Below, piece after piece: positions 1 through 8,489 of a DNA stretch of 58,767 nt. Under the pieces are notes generated by a model. The model was not told the DNA's origin and did no database searches. It was given only the letters and a program-made list of their open reading frames with translations. The DNA comes from Xanthobacteraceae bacterium (GTDB lineage: Bacteria; Pseudomonadota; Alphaproteobacteria; Rhizobiales; Xanthobacteraceae). Within the stretch, counting starts at the first letter, position 1. The number at the start of each line of letters is the position of its first letter. The stretch is taken from assembly GCA_019750915.1 (NCBI GenBank), contig JAIENY010000028.1, forward strand, positions 1 through 58,767, in the 5' to 3' direction. A program made the position numbers and the translations under genes.

Positions 1-584
1 CCTGTGCCGCCGAGCGTCACATCGTGCAGGATCGAGACATCGTCCTCGATCACAGCCGTCTCGCCGACGACGAAACCCGTGGCGTGATCCAGGAAAATGC
101 CCCGGCCGATTTTCGCCGCCGGATTGATGTCGGTCTGGAACACGACCGAAGAACGACTCTGCAGATAGAATGCAAAATCCCTGCGCCCGTTATTGTAAAG
201 CCAGTGAGCCAGACGATGCGTCTGGATGGCGTGGAAGCCCTTGAAGTAGAGCAGCGGGTCGATGAAGCGCGAAGTTGCCGGATCGCGATCGAACACCGCT
301 ACAAGATCGGCGCGGAAGACATTGCCCAGATCAGGCTCGGCGCGCAGCGCATCGCTGTAAGCCTGGCGGATCAGGTCGCCGGACAGCGCCGCATGATCGA
401 GCCGTTCCGCAAGACGGTGAATAACCGCCGCTTCCAGCCGCTCATGATGCAACACCGTCGAATAGATGAACGTCGCCAGTTCAGGCTCACGGCGCACAAT
501 ATCTTCAGCCTCGGAGCGAATCCGGGTCCAGACCGGATCGACGGTCGACAGAGCTGACTTCGGGTCGATTTGATGTTTGGCCAT
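1..584 (-). CDS. cysE: Serine O-acetyltransferase, C-terminus cut by window edge
   Basis: Catalyses transfer of acetyl from acetyl-CoA to L-serine, the first step of cysteine synthesis, in the cytoplasm. Reading leftward from the ATG at 584-582, 194 codons are visible. The N-terminal helical domain (residues about 1-140) is followed by the start of the left-handed beta-helix of hexapeptide repeats. The catalytic Asp166-His167 pair sits in LDHATG, followed by VVGETAVIEDDVSI and VTLGGTG, typical of CysE. The last part of the beta-helix and the C-terminal feedback-inhibition tail lie outside the window, so sensitivity to cysteine cannot be judged. No strong Shine-Dalgarno is seen before the ATG. 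The family identity is certain. Confidence 0.95.
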   Translation of the reverse strand, partial: MAKHQIDPKSALSTVDPVWTRIRSEAEDIVRREPELATFIYSTVLHHERLEAAVIHRLAERLDHAALSGDLIRQAYSDALRAEPDLGNVFRADLVAVFDRDPATSRFIDPLLYFKGFHAIQTHRLAHWLYNNGRRDFAFYLQSRSSVVFQTDINPAAKIGRGIFLDHATGFVVGETAVIEDDVSILHDVTLGGT

Positions 585-681
585 GAGTTTACCGTCGCGC
601 TGTGAACGAGCTGAATTTACCACATAATGGAGGCTGGCAAGACCGCAATGCTATCTTTGTGAGGCAGGGATAATAATTCCA

Positions 682-1437
682 TCAGGGGCGGCGCGCCAAA
701 AATGTCAGCACGCCCTCTTTATAGACCTTATCGCCCACGGCCCGCATATGGTCCCGCCCCGGAATATCCAGCACTTGAGCGCCTTTCATGATCTGGGCAA
801 GCTCATGCGCCGATCCCGCCACATCGTCGTTGGTTCCAACCGCGATCAGGGTTGGATTTTTGATCGCGGCCGCCTCCTCGCGCGTCATCAGGCGCTTGCG
901 CGTTCCGCGGATGCAGGCCGCAAGCGCGCGTCGATCAGAGCGGGTCTGTTCGGCGAAGGCGCGAAAGGTACGTCCCATCGGGTCCGTCACGGTATCGATG
1001 GAGTCAGCCTCAAGAGCCTGTGCGACCGTTTCACCCGGACCGCCATGGCGGACAAGAACCATACCGATGCCCGCGAGAACGACGGAACGCAAACGCTCCG
1101 GATTGCTGAATGCGAGGGTGGCGGCAATCCGCGAGCCCATCGAATATCCCATGATGTCGGCGCTGCCGATCTGAAGATGATCGAGCAAGGCGCGCACGTC
1201 GCCCGCCATCAGTTCAAGACGATAATCATCCGGATCGTACAGTTTGGTCGATTGGCCGTGTCCGCGATTATCGAGCGCGATGACGCGTCGTCCGGCCTGC
1301 GTGAGGGTGGACACCCAGCTCGGATAGATCCAGTTCACGCTCGCGCTCGACGCGAAACCGTGAACGAGCACGATCGGTTCGCCCTCACCGTCATCGGTAT
1401 AGGCGATCTCGACGGGACCGTTATGGAAACTCGGCAT
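682..1437 (-). CDS. Alpha/beta-fold hydrolase
   Basis: A 251-aa protein with a complete alpha/beta-hydrolase core. The oxyanion HG motif is at residues 26-27, the nucleophile elbow GYSMGS has Ser99, an acidic residue lies near 204, and the catalytic His230 is in GRDHM. There is no signal peptide, so it is probably cytoplasmic. The spacing and the LDNRGHGQS segment resemble small esterases and enol-lactonase-like hydrolases, but the substrate cannot be read from sequence. It lies about 100 bp downstream of cysE on the same strand but transcribed towards it, with no obvious functional link to neighbours. Confidence 0.85.
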   Translation of the reverse strand: MPSFHNGPVEIAYTDDGEGEPIVLVHGFASSASVNWIYPSWVSTLTQAGRRVIALDNRGHGQSTKLYDPDDYRLELMAGDVRALLDHLQIGSADIMGYSMGSRIAATLAFSNPERLRSVVLAGIGMVLVRHGGPGETVAQALEADSIDTVTDPMGRTFRAFAEQTRSDRRALAACIRGTRKRLMTREEAAAIKNPTLIAVGTNDDVAGSAHELAQIMKGAQVLDIPGRDHMRAVGDKVYKEGVLTFLARRP

Positions 1438-1530
1438 GAAGATATCCGGATTAAGATGGAAGGTGGGAGGTGGAAGCGGCGAAGGGTCTAACGGACTGGA
1501 ATGCTTGAGGCCAGAGGCAAGGGCTTCCCG

Positions 1531-2664
1531 TCATGCAGAGTTGGATTGCGCCAGCGCGAGTTCACGGCGGACACGTTTCAGCTTTGCCCGTTGAAGGGCG
1601 GCGAGCGTCAGTCGCTCCGTGGTTGCCTTGATCGACACGATGAAACCGGCGAGCGCGAACAGCGCTGCAAAGACCCACCATGCCAGATTGAATGCGCCTG
1701 CAGTCAGTAACAAGGCACCTCGGCCCAAAATCTTGATGATCGCGCGTGTCTGCCCACCTTTGGATTCGGCGAGCCGCGCCGCGCGCGCAACGTCCTGCGG
1801 CCCATCGGAGATTCGCAGCACGTCGAGCGCGCCCTGAGTGCCTGCTTTTTCCCCGACCCGTCCCACGTCCTTCGCCAGCCGCACAAGACCGCCAGCCTTC
1901 TCGACCTTGAACGCCGCCTTGACGGCTTCGACAGTTTTCGCCGGGCGGGTGATGGATGCGGTCTGCACCGCCTGCTCCAGCGCCGGCGTATCGATGACAC
2001 CGCGCGCCGAGCGTCCGGCCCATTCGGTCAGGCCCGCCCCGAGGCGGCCGACCTTGCGGGCATCCTTCACCATGGTCAGGCCCGCCCGCACCGGCGCAAC
2101 ACCCGCGGCCGACAGGTACGTTGCCGCCGTCACAGCGATGCCAACGCTTGCAAGACCGAGCACGAGGCGGTCTGCATCTTCGCCCATCACCAGGCGTTTG
2201 CCTTCGCGTAATACGTCGCGCACATCTCCGAACACGAACAGATCGCCGGCAAGCGTACCGGTCAGGCTCGCCGCATCGTCCGCCTCACCGGTCACAAGGC
2301 CGTGCGCGAACCGCCCGGCGACCGAGGCGGTCGTGCCGTGTTCGGCCACAGCGGCATCCACCTGCGCCCGGATCGCGGGAGAGATCGGGATTTTCTTCTC
2401 ACCGGCCAAATCGCTAAAACTTTTCGCAAGATCGACGTCCTTTGAAGCGAGTGCCTGCACGATACCCTGCTCGATCGCCGCGCCGGCGTGATCCGGATCG
2501 GCGGTTGCAAGAGCAGAATCGAGCTGGATATCCGACAGCCGCACGGGATCATCCTGTGCAAGCAGCACCTGCCCGGCCTGATGCGCCCGAGGCCACAGCG
2601 CCGCGAACGCAATGGCGAACGCCATCGCGCCTCCAACAGCCATGCTGATTCGCCACAGTCTCAT
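1531..2664 (-). CDS. Membrane protein of unknown function
   Basis: I do not recognise this 377-aa protein. It has an N-terminal hydrophobic signal-anchor (about residues 8-25), a long polar Ala-rich region, a hydrophobic stretch at about 168-195 and a strong membrane segment at about 318-346, followed by a Lys/Arg-rich C-terminus. This predicts an inner-membrane protein with a large domain outside the cytoplasm. The base composition matches neighbouring housekeeping genes, so it is not obviously transferred. It stands alone: the next gene rightward is on the opposite strand. Confidence 0.7.
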   Translation of the reverse strand: MRLWRISMAVGGAMAFAIAFAALWPRAHQAGQVLLAQDDPVRLSDIQLDSALATADPDHAGAAIEQGIVQALASKDVDLAKSFSDLAGEKKIPISPAIRAQVDAAVAEHGTTASVAGRFAHGLVTGEADDAASLTGTLAGDLFVFGDVRDVLREGKRLVMGEDADRLVLGLASVGIAVTAATYLSAAGVAPVRAGLTMVKDARKVGRLGAGLTEWAGRSARGVIDTPALEQAVQTASITRPAKTVEAVKAAFKVEKAGGLVRLAKDVGRVGEKAGTQGALDVLRISDGPQDVARAARLAESKGGQTRAIIKILGRGALLLTAGAFNLAWWVFAALFALAGFIVSIKATTERLTLAALQRAKLKRVRRELALAQSNSA

Positions 2665-2966
2665 CGGTTACGACCATCCTTGAGGGGTCCGGAACACAGT
2701 TAGTATGGCCTTTTTGCGACACAACGCCTTGACAGAAGGCAGGGTCCCTCCAAAAGCAGTCCCTCCGAAAGAAGGGCTTTCCTGGGCGGCGAATAGTGTG
2801 TGGAATCCGCCTCAGCATCGCGCCTTCGTTTTCGAAATTTGTGCAACGAGCTAGCAATCCCTGGCGGTGAACCTTATGGTGCACCGCGTCGCCGGGGGTA
2901 AGCGATTGCCGTTGCACCAAGACACGGCGCGAGATACGAGACAGTTATTGACTAAGGTGAAATGCT
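2665..2966. other. Intergenic region between divergent genes
   Basis: About 300 bases between the unknown membrane protein (leftward) and the zinc-ribbon gene (rightward). It must hold both promoters. Several reading frames are open but none has a convincing start, length or family. An AAGGTG ribosome-binding site precedes the rightward gene. Confidence 0.5.
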
Positions 2967-3212
2967 ATGGCCGACCACGTCGTTCCACACTTCCAAAATG
3001 ACCCCGGCGTGAGTGTCATTGAAATCGGTTCGCGCGAGTTCATGTGCGTTGGCGCGACTCCGCCTTTCGATCATCCGCATGTCTTCCTCGATCTCGGCAA
3101 CGACAACGAAATCATCTGTCCATATTGCTCGACGCTTTACCGCTACAGTGCGGAGTTGAAGCCGGGTGAGGCGCAGCCGCCTCAGTGCGTGGTGAAAGAC
3201 AAGGTCGCCTAG
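2967..3212 (+). CDS. CHCC zinc-finger protein
   Basis: An 81-aa protein of the zf-CHCC type, related to the mitochondrial complex I accessory subunit NDUFS6. The ligand pattern is visible as Cys27, His36, Cys51 and Cys54, in the context HPHVFLDL and CPYCST. In alphaproteobacteria this small protein is widely conserved as a stand-alone gene. A role as a small zinc-binding factor is family knowledge; its exact partner here is unknown. The ATG has an AAGGTG Shine-Dalgarno a few bases upstream. The full length is normal for the family. Confidence 0.85.
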   Translation: MADHVVPHFQNDPGVSVIEIGSREFMCVGATPPFDHPHVFLDLGNDNEIICPYCSTLYRYSAELKPGEAQPPQCVVKDKVA

Positions 3213-3279
3213 TGCGACGGCGCGGAGGTCCGCGCCATTTTCGCGACACGCGCGCTTGCGGAATTGTGGGCCGAAGCCT

Positions 3280-3303
3280 CACTAGAATTATATTTTTCTA
3301 GTG
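3280..3303. promoter_or_regulatory. 8-bp inverted repeat with AT-rich spacer
   Basis: CACTAGAA (3280-3287) and TTCTAGTG (3296-3303) are perfect inverted arms around an 8-base AT spacer, 68 bases before the monooxygenase start. It could be an operator for a dimeric regulator or a weak terminator for the zinc-finger gene. No regulator gene is adjacent, so the operator reading is inference. Confidence 0.35.
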
Positions 3304-3370
3304 TCCTTTCGAATCCAAAGTTCGCAACGAAGGGCGCTGTATCATCAGGCGAACTTCGAATTCAGGATAC

Positions 3371-4567
3371 TTGAACCGCGTGGCGGTATCTCGAACGATC
3401 ATCATCGCCGGCGCCGGTATCGGAGGGTTGACCGCGTCCCTTACACTGGCGCGCGCCGGCTTCCGGTCCATGATTATCGAGCGCGAGTCAAAGCTTGAGG
3501 AGACCGGTGCCGGTCTTCAGATCTCTCCGAACGCCAGCCGCATCCTGATCGACCTTGGCCTCGGACCCGAGCTTGCCGGCCGCGCGATCGTCCCCGACAC
3601 CATCAGCATTGCCAGCACCCGCGCAAACGGCGATATCGCAACGATCCCGATCCGTGAGATGGCGGAGAAACGCTATGGGGCTCCTTACTGGGTGCTGCGC
3701 CGCGCCGATCTTCAGGCCGTCTTGCTCGCCAAGGTCATCGAAAATCCCGATATCGATTTGCAGCTCGGCTGCCGGTTCGAGGACGTCGCAACCTACCCCA
3801 CGGGTGTCACCGTGGCGCATCGCGCAGGGACGTCCCGCCGGCAGGAAACGGCGCTGGCGCTGATCGGCGCCGACGGCGTGTGGTCGTCGGTGCGCAACGA
3901 ATTGTTTCCGGATCGGCGGCCGCAGTTCACCGGTCGCATCGCCTGGCGCGGCATTGTCGATTCGGACCAGTTGCCGCGCGGCTTTGCCACCGGCCGTGTG
4001 CAACTCTGGATGGGGCCGAATGCCCATCTGGTCGCCTACCCGATGGCCGACGGGCGTCGCATCAACATCGTCGCCATCGTGACCGGAAGCTGGAACCGGC
4101 CGGGATGGAGCGAACCAGGCGACGCCAGCGAAATCGGTCAGCATTTCACCCCGCCCCACTGGCCGATCGCTCCCCGCATGATGATCGGCGCGGTCGAAAG
4201 CTGGAGGAAGTGGGCGCTGTTCGCGATGCCCGACGGTGGCGTCTGGGCCAAAGACAAGGTCGCGCTGCTCGGCGATGCTGCCCATGCGATGCTGCCGTTC
4301 GTGGCGCAGGGGGCCGCTATGGCGATCGAGGATGCCGCTGTCCTGGCCAATTGCCTGCAGCAGCAGCCGGGCGAAATCGCCGCGGCCTTCCGGCATTATG
4401 AGCAGTTACGCAAGCCGCGAGTGTCACGCGTGCAGCGGACCGCGCGCGCAACCGGAAAAATCTATCACATGGCCGGTGCGATGGCGTTCGCCCGCGATCA
4501 ATCGATCCGTCTTCTGGGCAGCCGCCGCTTGTTGTCACGCAACGACTGGATCTACGGCTGGCGCTGA
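3371..4567 (+). CDS. FAD-dependent monooxygenase, salicylate-hydroxylase type
   Basis: A group A flavoprotein monooxygenase using FAD and NAD(P)H to hydroxylate a small, probably aromatic substrate. The N-terminal dinucleotide-binding fold has GAGIGG (residues 14-19). The second FAD/NADPH motif (ADGVWSSVR) is near residue 165, and the GDAAHAMLP motif that contacts the FAD ribose is near residue 301. Its 398 aa are normal for 6-hydroxynicotinate 3-monooxygenase and salicylate-hydroxylase relatives. There is no ATG at the N-terminus. TTG 3371 keeps the full fold, and GTG 3380 is an alternative with better spacing from an AGGA at 3364. Substrate not predictable; no catabolic operon surrounds it. 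Confidence 0.85.
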   Translation: MNRVAVSRTIIIAGAGIGGLTASLTLARAGFRSMIIERESKLEETGAGLQISPNASRILIDLGLGPELAGRAIVPDTISIASTRANGDIATIPIREMAEKRYGAPYWVLRRADLQAVLLAKVIENPDIDLQLGCRFEDVATYPTGVTVAHRAGTSRRQETALALIGADGVWSSVRNELFPDRRPQFTGRIAWRGIVDSDQLPRGFATGRVQLWMGPNAHLVAYPMADGRRINIVAIVTGSWNRPGWSEPGDASEIGQHFTPPHWPIAPRMMIGAVESWRKWALFAMPDGGVWAKDKVALLGDAAHAMLPFVAQGAAMAIEDAAVLANCLQQQPGEIAAAFRHYEQLRKPRVSRVQRTARATGKIYHMAGAMAFARDQSIRLLGSRRLLSRNDWIYGWR

Positions 4568-4589
4568 GCCGCCGGACACCGCCTGTTGC

Positions 4590-4961
4590 TCAATGCCGCT
4601 TGTGCTTCGATTTGGTTTCAGGCCCCGCCGGTTTCGCAGGCACGTCCTCCGGCAACGGACCGCAGCGGTTGTCCGCCCGCTTCTGGTCGATCAGATCGAG
4701 CTGACCGCGCGTCGCCAGAAAATCGCTCTGATAAGCAAGCCCCGACATCAAGGCGCCGGCGAATCCGGTTTCCGCCTTGGCCATCAGGCCCTGAAGTTCG
4801 GCCACACGCGCGGCTGTTTCCTTGCGCGCCTTGTTGAGCTGCTCGCAATTGTACAGATCGTAATGCGACGGATTCACGAAAAAGCTCGAAGCCCGCGACT
4901 CGCTCCCCGTGCCAACAAGAGCAAGAACCGCTGCAACACCCATTATTCGCAAAAACATCAT
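4590..4961 (-). CDS. Small secreted protein of unknown function
   Basis: About 123 aa. A clear signal peptide (hydrophobic run followed by a Ser/Ala-rich cleavage region near residue 25) precedes a helical domain with two cysteines and a basic Lys/His-rich tail. The pattern resembles small periplasmic proteins common in Rhizobiales, but I do not recognise a named family. ATG codons at 4961 and 4958 are both possible; a TTG further upstream is less likely. It is convergent with the monooxygenase gene, with 22 bases between the stop codons. Confidence 0.65.
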   Translation of the reverse strand: MMFLRIMGVAAVLALVGTGSESRASSFFVNPSHYDLYNCEQLNKARKETAARVAELQGLMAKAETGFAGALMSGLAYQSDFLATRGQLDLIDQKRADNRCGPLPEDVPAKPAGPETKSKHKRH

Positions 4962-5015
4962 TCGTTCCAATTTCCGTCAACCTCGATGAGGATGGAAGAC
5001 CTATCCTGCTGATGA

Positions 5016-5606
5016 TCAGACCGCCAGCCGCCGCTGCAGATTTGTTTTGACCTCGGGCCACTCGTCATCAACGATACTGTAGCGAACGGTGTTGCGGATG
5101 CGCCCGTCAGGCATGATCCGCTCCTTGCGGATGATGCCCTCCTGCTTCGCACCAAGCCGCAGGATCGCCGCGCGCGATTTGTCGTTCAGCTCGTCGGTCT
5201 GGAACTGGACACGTACCAGAGCGAGGTCCTCAAACGCATATTTCAGCATCAGATATTTCATTTCGGTGTTCACGACAGTCCGCTGCCAGGATTTCGCAAT
5301 CCAGGTGTGACCGATCTCGACCTTGCGATGATCGCGGTCAAGCTTCCAGAACCGTGTCGAACCGATCGCCTCTGCCGACTTCGCATGCTCGATCATATAG
5401 GGGATCACCGTCCCCTGCGCGAAACCGTTCAGGGCCGGCTTCATGTAGTCCGCGACCGTTGCTGCCGTCGGCACGACCGTAACAAATAGATTCCACAACT
5501 CGCCGTCAGCCGCCGCCCGGACCAGGGCATCAGCATCGGCGGACGTCATCACGCGCAGGCGGACGTTGGAACCGAGAAGATCGTGCGACATCGAATCAAT
5601 CGTCAT
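5016..5606 (-). CDS. GNAT-family N-acetyltransferase (RimJ/RimL-like)
   Basis: A 196-aa acetyltransferase of the GNAT fold. The N-terminus (GSNVRLRVMTSADADAL) is followed by the IGHTWIAKSWQRT segment, and the EDLALVRVQF and NDKSRAAILRLGAKQEG motifs near the C-terminus match the acetyl-CoA-binding core of RimJ/RimL-like enzymes. The start ATG (5606-5604) overlaps the stop of the upstream glycosyltransferase in ATGA, which suggests translational coupling and fixes the start. A longer open frame upstream of this ATG is only the antisense of the glycosyltransferase. The acceptor could be a protein N-terminus or a small molecule. Confidence 0.85.
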   Translation of the reverse strand: MTIDSMSHDLLGSNVRLRVMTSADADALVRAAADGELWNLFVTVVPTAATVADYMKPALNGFAQGTVIPYMIEHAKSAEAIGSTRFWKLDRDHRKVEIGHTWIAKSWQRTVVNTEMKYLMLKYAFEDLALVRVQFQTDELNDKSRAAILRLGAKQEGIIRKERIMPDGRIRNTVRYSIVDDEWPEVKTNLQRRLAV

Positions 5607-6376
5607 TGCTGGTCGAAACCTGCCGCCATCCTGCGACGGCCATGCAGGCGATGCCACAGCTTCCACGCCTCCTGCCGATACCGGCGAGCCTGATGGGCGA
5701 ACCAGCCCTCGCGCTCGAACCGCCCCCGCGCATCGATGGTCGTCTCGACGTCGTCCACTGCGTTGCCCTTCTTCTGCGCGCAAAGCGCCGGAATAAGTTG
5801 ATAGATCGTCATTCTGTTGGCGAAGCCGCGCGTATGATCGAACAGCAGAAGATCGACCGGGACCGCAAAACGCGTCGTCATTTCCAATAACCGCCCGGCA
5901 ACGGCTTTTGAGAGAATGTAGCCACCGGCGCGATAGTTCGGGCTTCTCACCTTGCCCGGCCGAAATCCGTTCTGCTGGCTCAGGAATTCAGCATCGAACC
6001 ACACGCGAATGCCTGCATCCTCGATCTTCACAATGTCGGCGGCGGCCGGAATCCAATCCGTGCCGGACAGAAAGTCGCGCAGGCGCGAGGACAGCAAAAC
6101 ATCGTCTTCGAAGACGCAACCATACGCCTCATCACCTTGCGCGATCCGCCGCCAGCATTCCCTGTGACTGAGAAAGCAGCCGATCTCGCCAGCCGACAGC
6201 GGTTTCCATCCCGGCGTATCGATGCGTACGGCATCGACGGCGCTGCTCGAGAGGCTGCGGCCGTCGATCGCGGGCACACGCTCGAACGCAATCCCAAGCG
6301 CAGACAATCGCTGGCTCATTTCAGCACGGCGATCCGGGCTTCGATCAAGATTGATGAAGTAGACGGGAATGACCAT
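5603..6376 (-). CDS. Glycosyltransferase family 25 protein
   Basis: A 257-aa enzyme of the LPS-type GT25 family, which transfers sugars (often galactose) to lipopolysaccharide or related glycans. It starts with the family hallmark VYFINLDRSPDR, has SHRECWRRI in the middle and the metal-binding acidic motif FEDDVLL. The likely ATG is at 6376; a start 18 bases upstream is possible. Its stop overlaps the start of the GNAT gene by four bases, so the two probably form one transcript. A divergent acyltransferase gene follows at 6516, hinting at a small surface-glycan modification locus. Confidence 0.85.
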   Translation of the reverse strand: MVIPVYFINLDRSPDRRAEMSQRLSALGIAFERVPAIDGRSLSSSAVDAVRIDTPGWKPLSAGEIGCFLSHRECWRRIAQGDEAYGCVFEDDVLLSSRLRDFLSGTDWIPAAADIVKIEDAGIRVWFDAEFLSQQNGFRPGKVRSPNYRAGGYILSKAVAGRLLEMTTRFAVPVDLLLFDHTRGFANRMTIYQLIPALCAQKKGNAVDDVETTIDARGRFEREGWFAHQARRYRQEAWKLWHRLHGRRRMAAGFDQQ

Positions 6377-6515
6377 CGCACCTACATGCCGCAAACAAGG
6401 GTATCAGATACCACCGGTTCCACGCCGAGGCTATCGCGCAACAGTTGGGGCAAAATACGTCGTGGCGAGCACGCCACGATTTTTCTTGCCAATCGAATGC
6501 CGTAAAGCTGATGGC

Positions 6516-7658
6516 ATGTACGAAAAGGGCGAAATACGCGCACTGACGGGCCTGAGAGGAATCGCCGCATTTGGCGTGGCCCTCACACACATCAATCAAA
6601 CCAAAAATATCTTCGGAGTGATTTCCTGGGGAGATCAGGCTGTTGACCTGTTCTTCTGCCTCAGCGCCTTCACCCTGTGCCTTGTCTACGGCGCGGGTGA
6701 GCGGAGCACCCTAAACCTGAGAGATTTCTTCGTGGCAAGGTTTGCGCGCGTCTATCCACTTTATGCGTTGTTGCTTCTAATATCGGGCATTGTTTCGTAT
6801 TCGTGGAGTTTGAACGGATTTCCGTATCCCACCCAAAGCGCAGCGATCATCCAGGGCTTGCGGCAGGTCTTCATGATCAACGCCTTGCCAGTGGTCGGCT
6901 CCGGTATCCACTGGAATCCGCCGATGTGGTCACTGTCGATTGAGGCGGTCTGCTACGTTGCTCTCTTCCCTCTGCTTTTTGTCCTGTCCGGGAAAACGAA
7001 AGACCGTCCGTTACCGCTCCTTGCGATCTCACTGCTTCTTATTGTGGTGCTTGCCTATCTGTTTGTCGCCTCGACGCGGGGCGAGATCTTGAGCCAATAC
7101 CAGCTGCGGCAGGTAGCGAGCTACTTTGCCCTCAACGAATTTATCGTCCGTGGCGTGTTAATGTTCACCGCTGGATGGCTTGCCTACCTGCTCGCGCTTT
7201 CGCACGAGGGCGCACGAAAATGGTGCGAGCGCATGGTCGATTACATCGCGCTTGCGATGATCATCGTGTTGCTCGGGCAAGCGACCAAGCTGCTCGACGG
7301 ACGTCTGCTCGTTATTCTGATGCCATGGCTGATTATCGGACTGCAAAATCCGGACAGCAGAACGGCCCGCTTCCTGTCCACGCCGGCCGTCCATTTCCTC
7401 GGCGTTGTGTCATATTCGATCTATCTGATCCATTGGCCGTTGATGGACCTGACCACCCATTTTTTCCCTGAGCTTTCTAAAAGACTTGCTTTCCGGCTGC
7501 CGTTCGAGCTGATCGTGCTGATGTTTTTGTCGGGATGGTCCTATCGCTTTGTTGAAGCGCCTGCGCGCAGGATCATCCGCCGGTCGCTGGGACTTAAAAA
7601 ACCGGTCGCAATTGAAACGAACAGCGTCGCGCAGGACGTGTCCGCGGCCATTCGCTGA
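6516..7658 (+). CDS. Membrane acyltransferase 3 family protein
   Basis: An inner-membrane O-acyltransferase of the acyltransferase 3 (OafA/NodX-like) family, about 380 aa with roughly ten hydrophobic segments. The N-terminus carries the family pattern IRALTGLRGIAAFGVALTH, and a WSLSIEAVCYV segment matches the conserved SxExxFY region. Proteins of this family acylate sugars of LPS, exopolysaccharide or Nod factors. ATG 6516 is chosen because the domain begins directly after it; the open frame reaching back to 6369 has no conserved sequence. It is divergent from the GT25-GNAT pair, which supports a glycan role by inference. Confidence 0.85.
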   Translation: MYEKGEIRALTGLRGIAAFGVALTHINQTKNIFGVISWGDQAVDLFFCLSAFTLCLVYGAGERSTLNLRDFFVARFARVYPLYALLLLISGIVSYSWSLNGFPYPTQSAAIIQGLRQVFMINALPVVGSGIHWNPPMWSLSIEAVCYVALFPLLFVLSGKTKDRPLPLLAISLLLIVVLAYLFVASTRGEILSQYQLRQVASYFALNEFIVRGVLMFTAGWLAYLLALSHEGARKWCERMVDYIALAMIIVLLGQATKLLDGRLLVILMPWLIIGLQNPDSRTARFLSTPAVHFLGVVSYSIYLIHWPLMDLTTHFFPELSKRLAFRLPFELIVLMFLSGWSYRFVEAPARRIIRRSLGLKKPVAIETNSVAQDVSAAIR

Positions 7659-7792
7659 ATTAATTCAAAATGGCCCGGTGATAGCGGCTGGCGCAGGACC
7701 GGTATCGTGGCCCACTACGGGCTTGTGAACGGTTTTCGGTTGATCGACAATGCCGGTCAAATCGACAAGTTTAGCGATCCGGGAGCCCGACG

Positions 7793-8152
7793 ATGAAAAC
7801 ATTGATTCACGTGCTCGTGATGCTGCTGCCGCTCGCGGCGCTCGCGAAGCCCGCCGCCGCTGCCGATTACGCGCCGATCAACTGTTCCATCGCCAGCGCC
7901 GAGTCCGACAAGACCGTCTGCAACAATTACGTGCTCGGCCAGATGGAAGCGCGCACCGCGACGTTGTTCGAGGTTGTTACCTCGCTGGTCGCGATGGGCC
8001 AACGCGGCGCCATCCAGGACGATCAGCGCGCGTTCATCGACCTGCGCAACAAGTGCAAGTCGGACGTCGCCTGTCTTCGGGACGTCTACGCGGCGCGTAT
8101 CAACCAGCTTGAAAACGCGCTCGACGATGTCCGCAGCCGCGGGCCGTTCTGA
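7793..8152 (+). CDS. Secreted LprI/DUF1311-like protein
   Basis: 119 aa with a clear signal peptide (MKTLIHVLVMLLPLAALA, cleavage near AAAA). The mature part has the pattern of small lysozyme-inhibitor-like proteins (LprI N-terminal, DUF1311): paired cysteines, an aspartate followed by TVC, DQRAFIDLRNKC and CLRDVYAARI. It is therefore probably periplasmic. The role in lysozyme inhibition is shown only for a few family members, so here it is a suggestion. The start is fixed by the signal peptide. It ends 40 bases before the tRNA-Leu gene on the other strand. Confidence 0.75.
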   Translation: MKTLIHVLVMLLPLAALAKPAAAADYAPINCSIASAESDKTVCNNYVLGQMEARTATLFEVVTSLVAMGQRGAIQDDQRAFIDLRNKCKSDVACLRDVYAARINQLENALDDVRSRGPF

Positions 8153-8192
8153 TTTTTCTGCAGGCGAAGCGTGATTGCGGCGCGGCGCCGGA

Positions 8193-8279
8193 TGGTGCGA
8201 ACGGCGGGAATCGAACCCGCACGACGTTGCCATCGAGGGATTTTAAGTCCCTTGCGTCTACCAGTTCCGCCACGTTCGC
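8193..8279 (-). tRNA. tRNA-Leu, anticodon TAA
   Basis: 87 bases on the minus strand including a genome-encoded CCA (complement 8193-8195). The 7-bp acceptor stem GCGAACG/CGTTCGC is perfect, with A as discriminator base. The anticodon loop CTTAAAA sits on a 5-bp stem AGGGA/TCCCT, and the anticodon TAA is the complement of 8243-8245. The T-arm GTTCGATTC is standard. A long variable arm, as expected for leucine tRNA, lies between the anticodon and T stems. No integrase or attachment-site duplication is visible beside it. Confidence 0.95.
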
Positions 8280-8489
8280 GCGGGGGTCTTGTAGCACCGC
8301 GACGGCATAAATCAAAAGTGGCATCGCATCACCATCGCGGACCGGCCGCTGCGTGACCCGTGCCGCAATGCATCAACAATAATTCGTGGGGGGAAAGCGC
8401 GGGGGTTTCCACCATAAGGCGGGTGTACGGCGCGGCCCGGACGTGGCAAAGACCGCCGCAACAATCAAAAGATATCTGGGGAATCGTCC

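Noticed and set aside
8193..8279. tRNA-Leu as an integration site of an island
   Set aside because: No integrase and no direct repeat of the tRNA 3' end is visible in the neighbouring sequence.
8280..8489. Possible SAM or cobalamin riboswitch before the MetE-type gene
   Set aside because: I could not find the conserved core of any riboswitch class I know in this leader.
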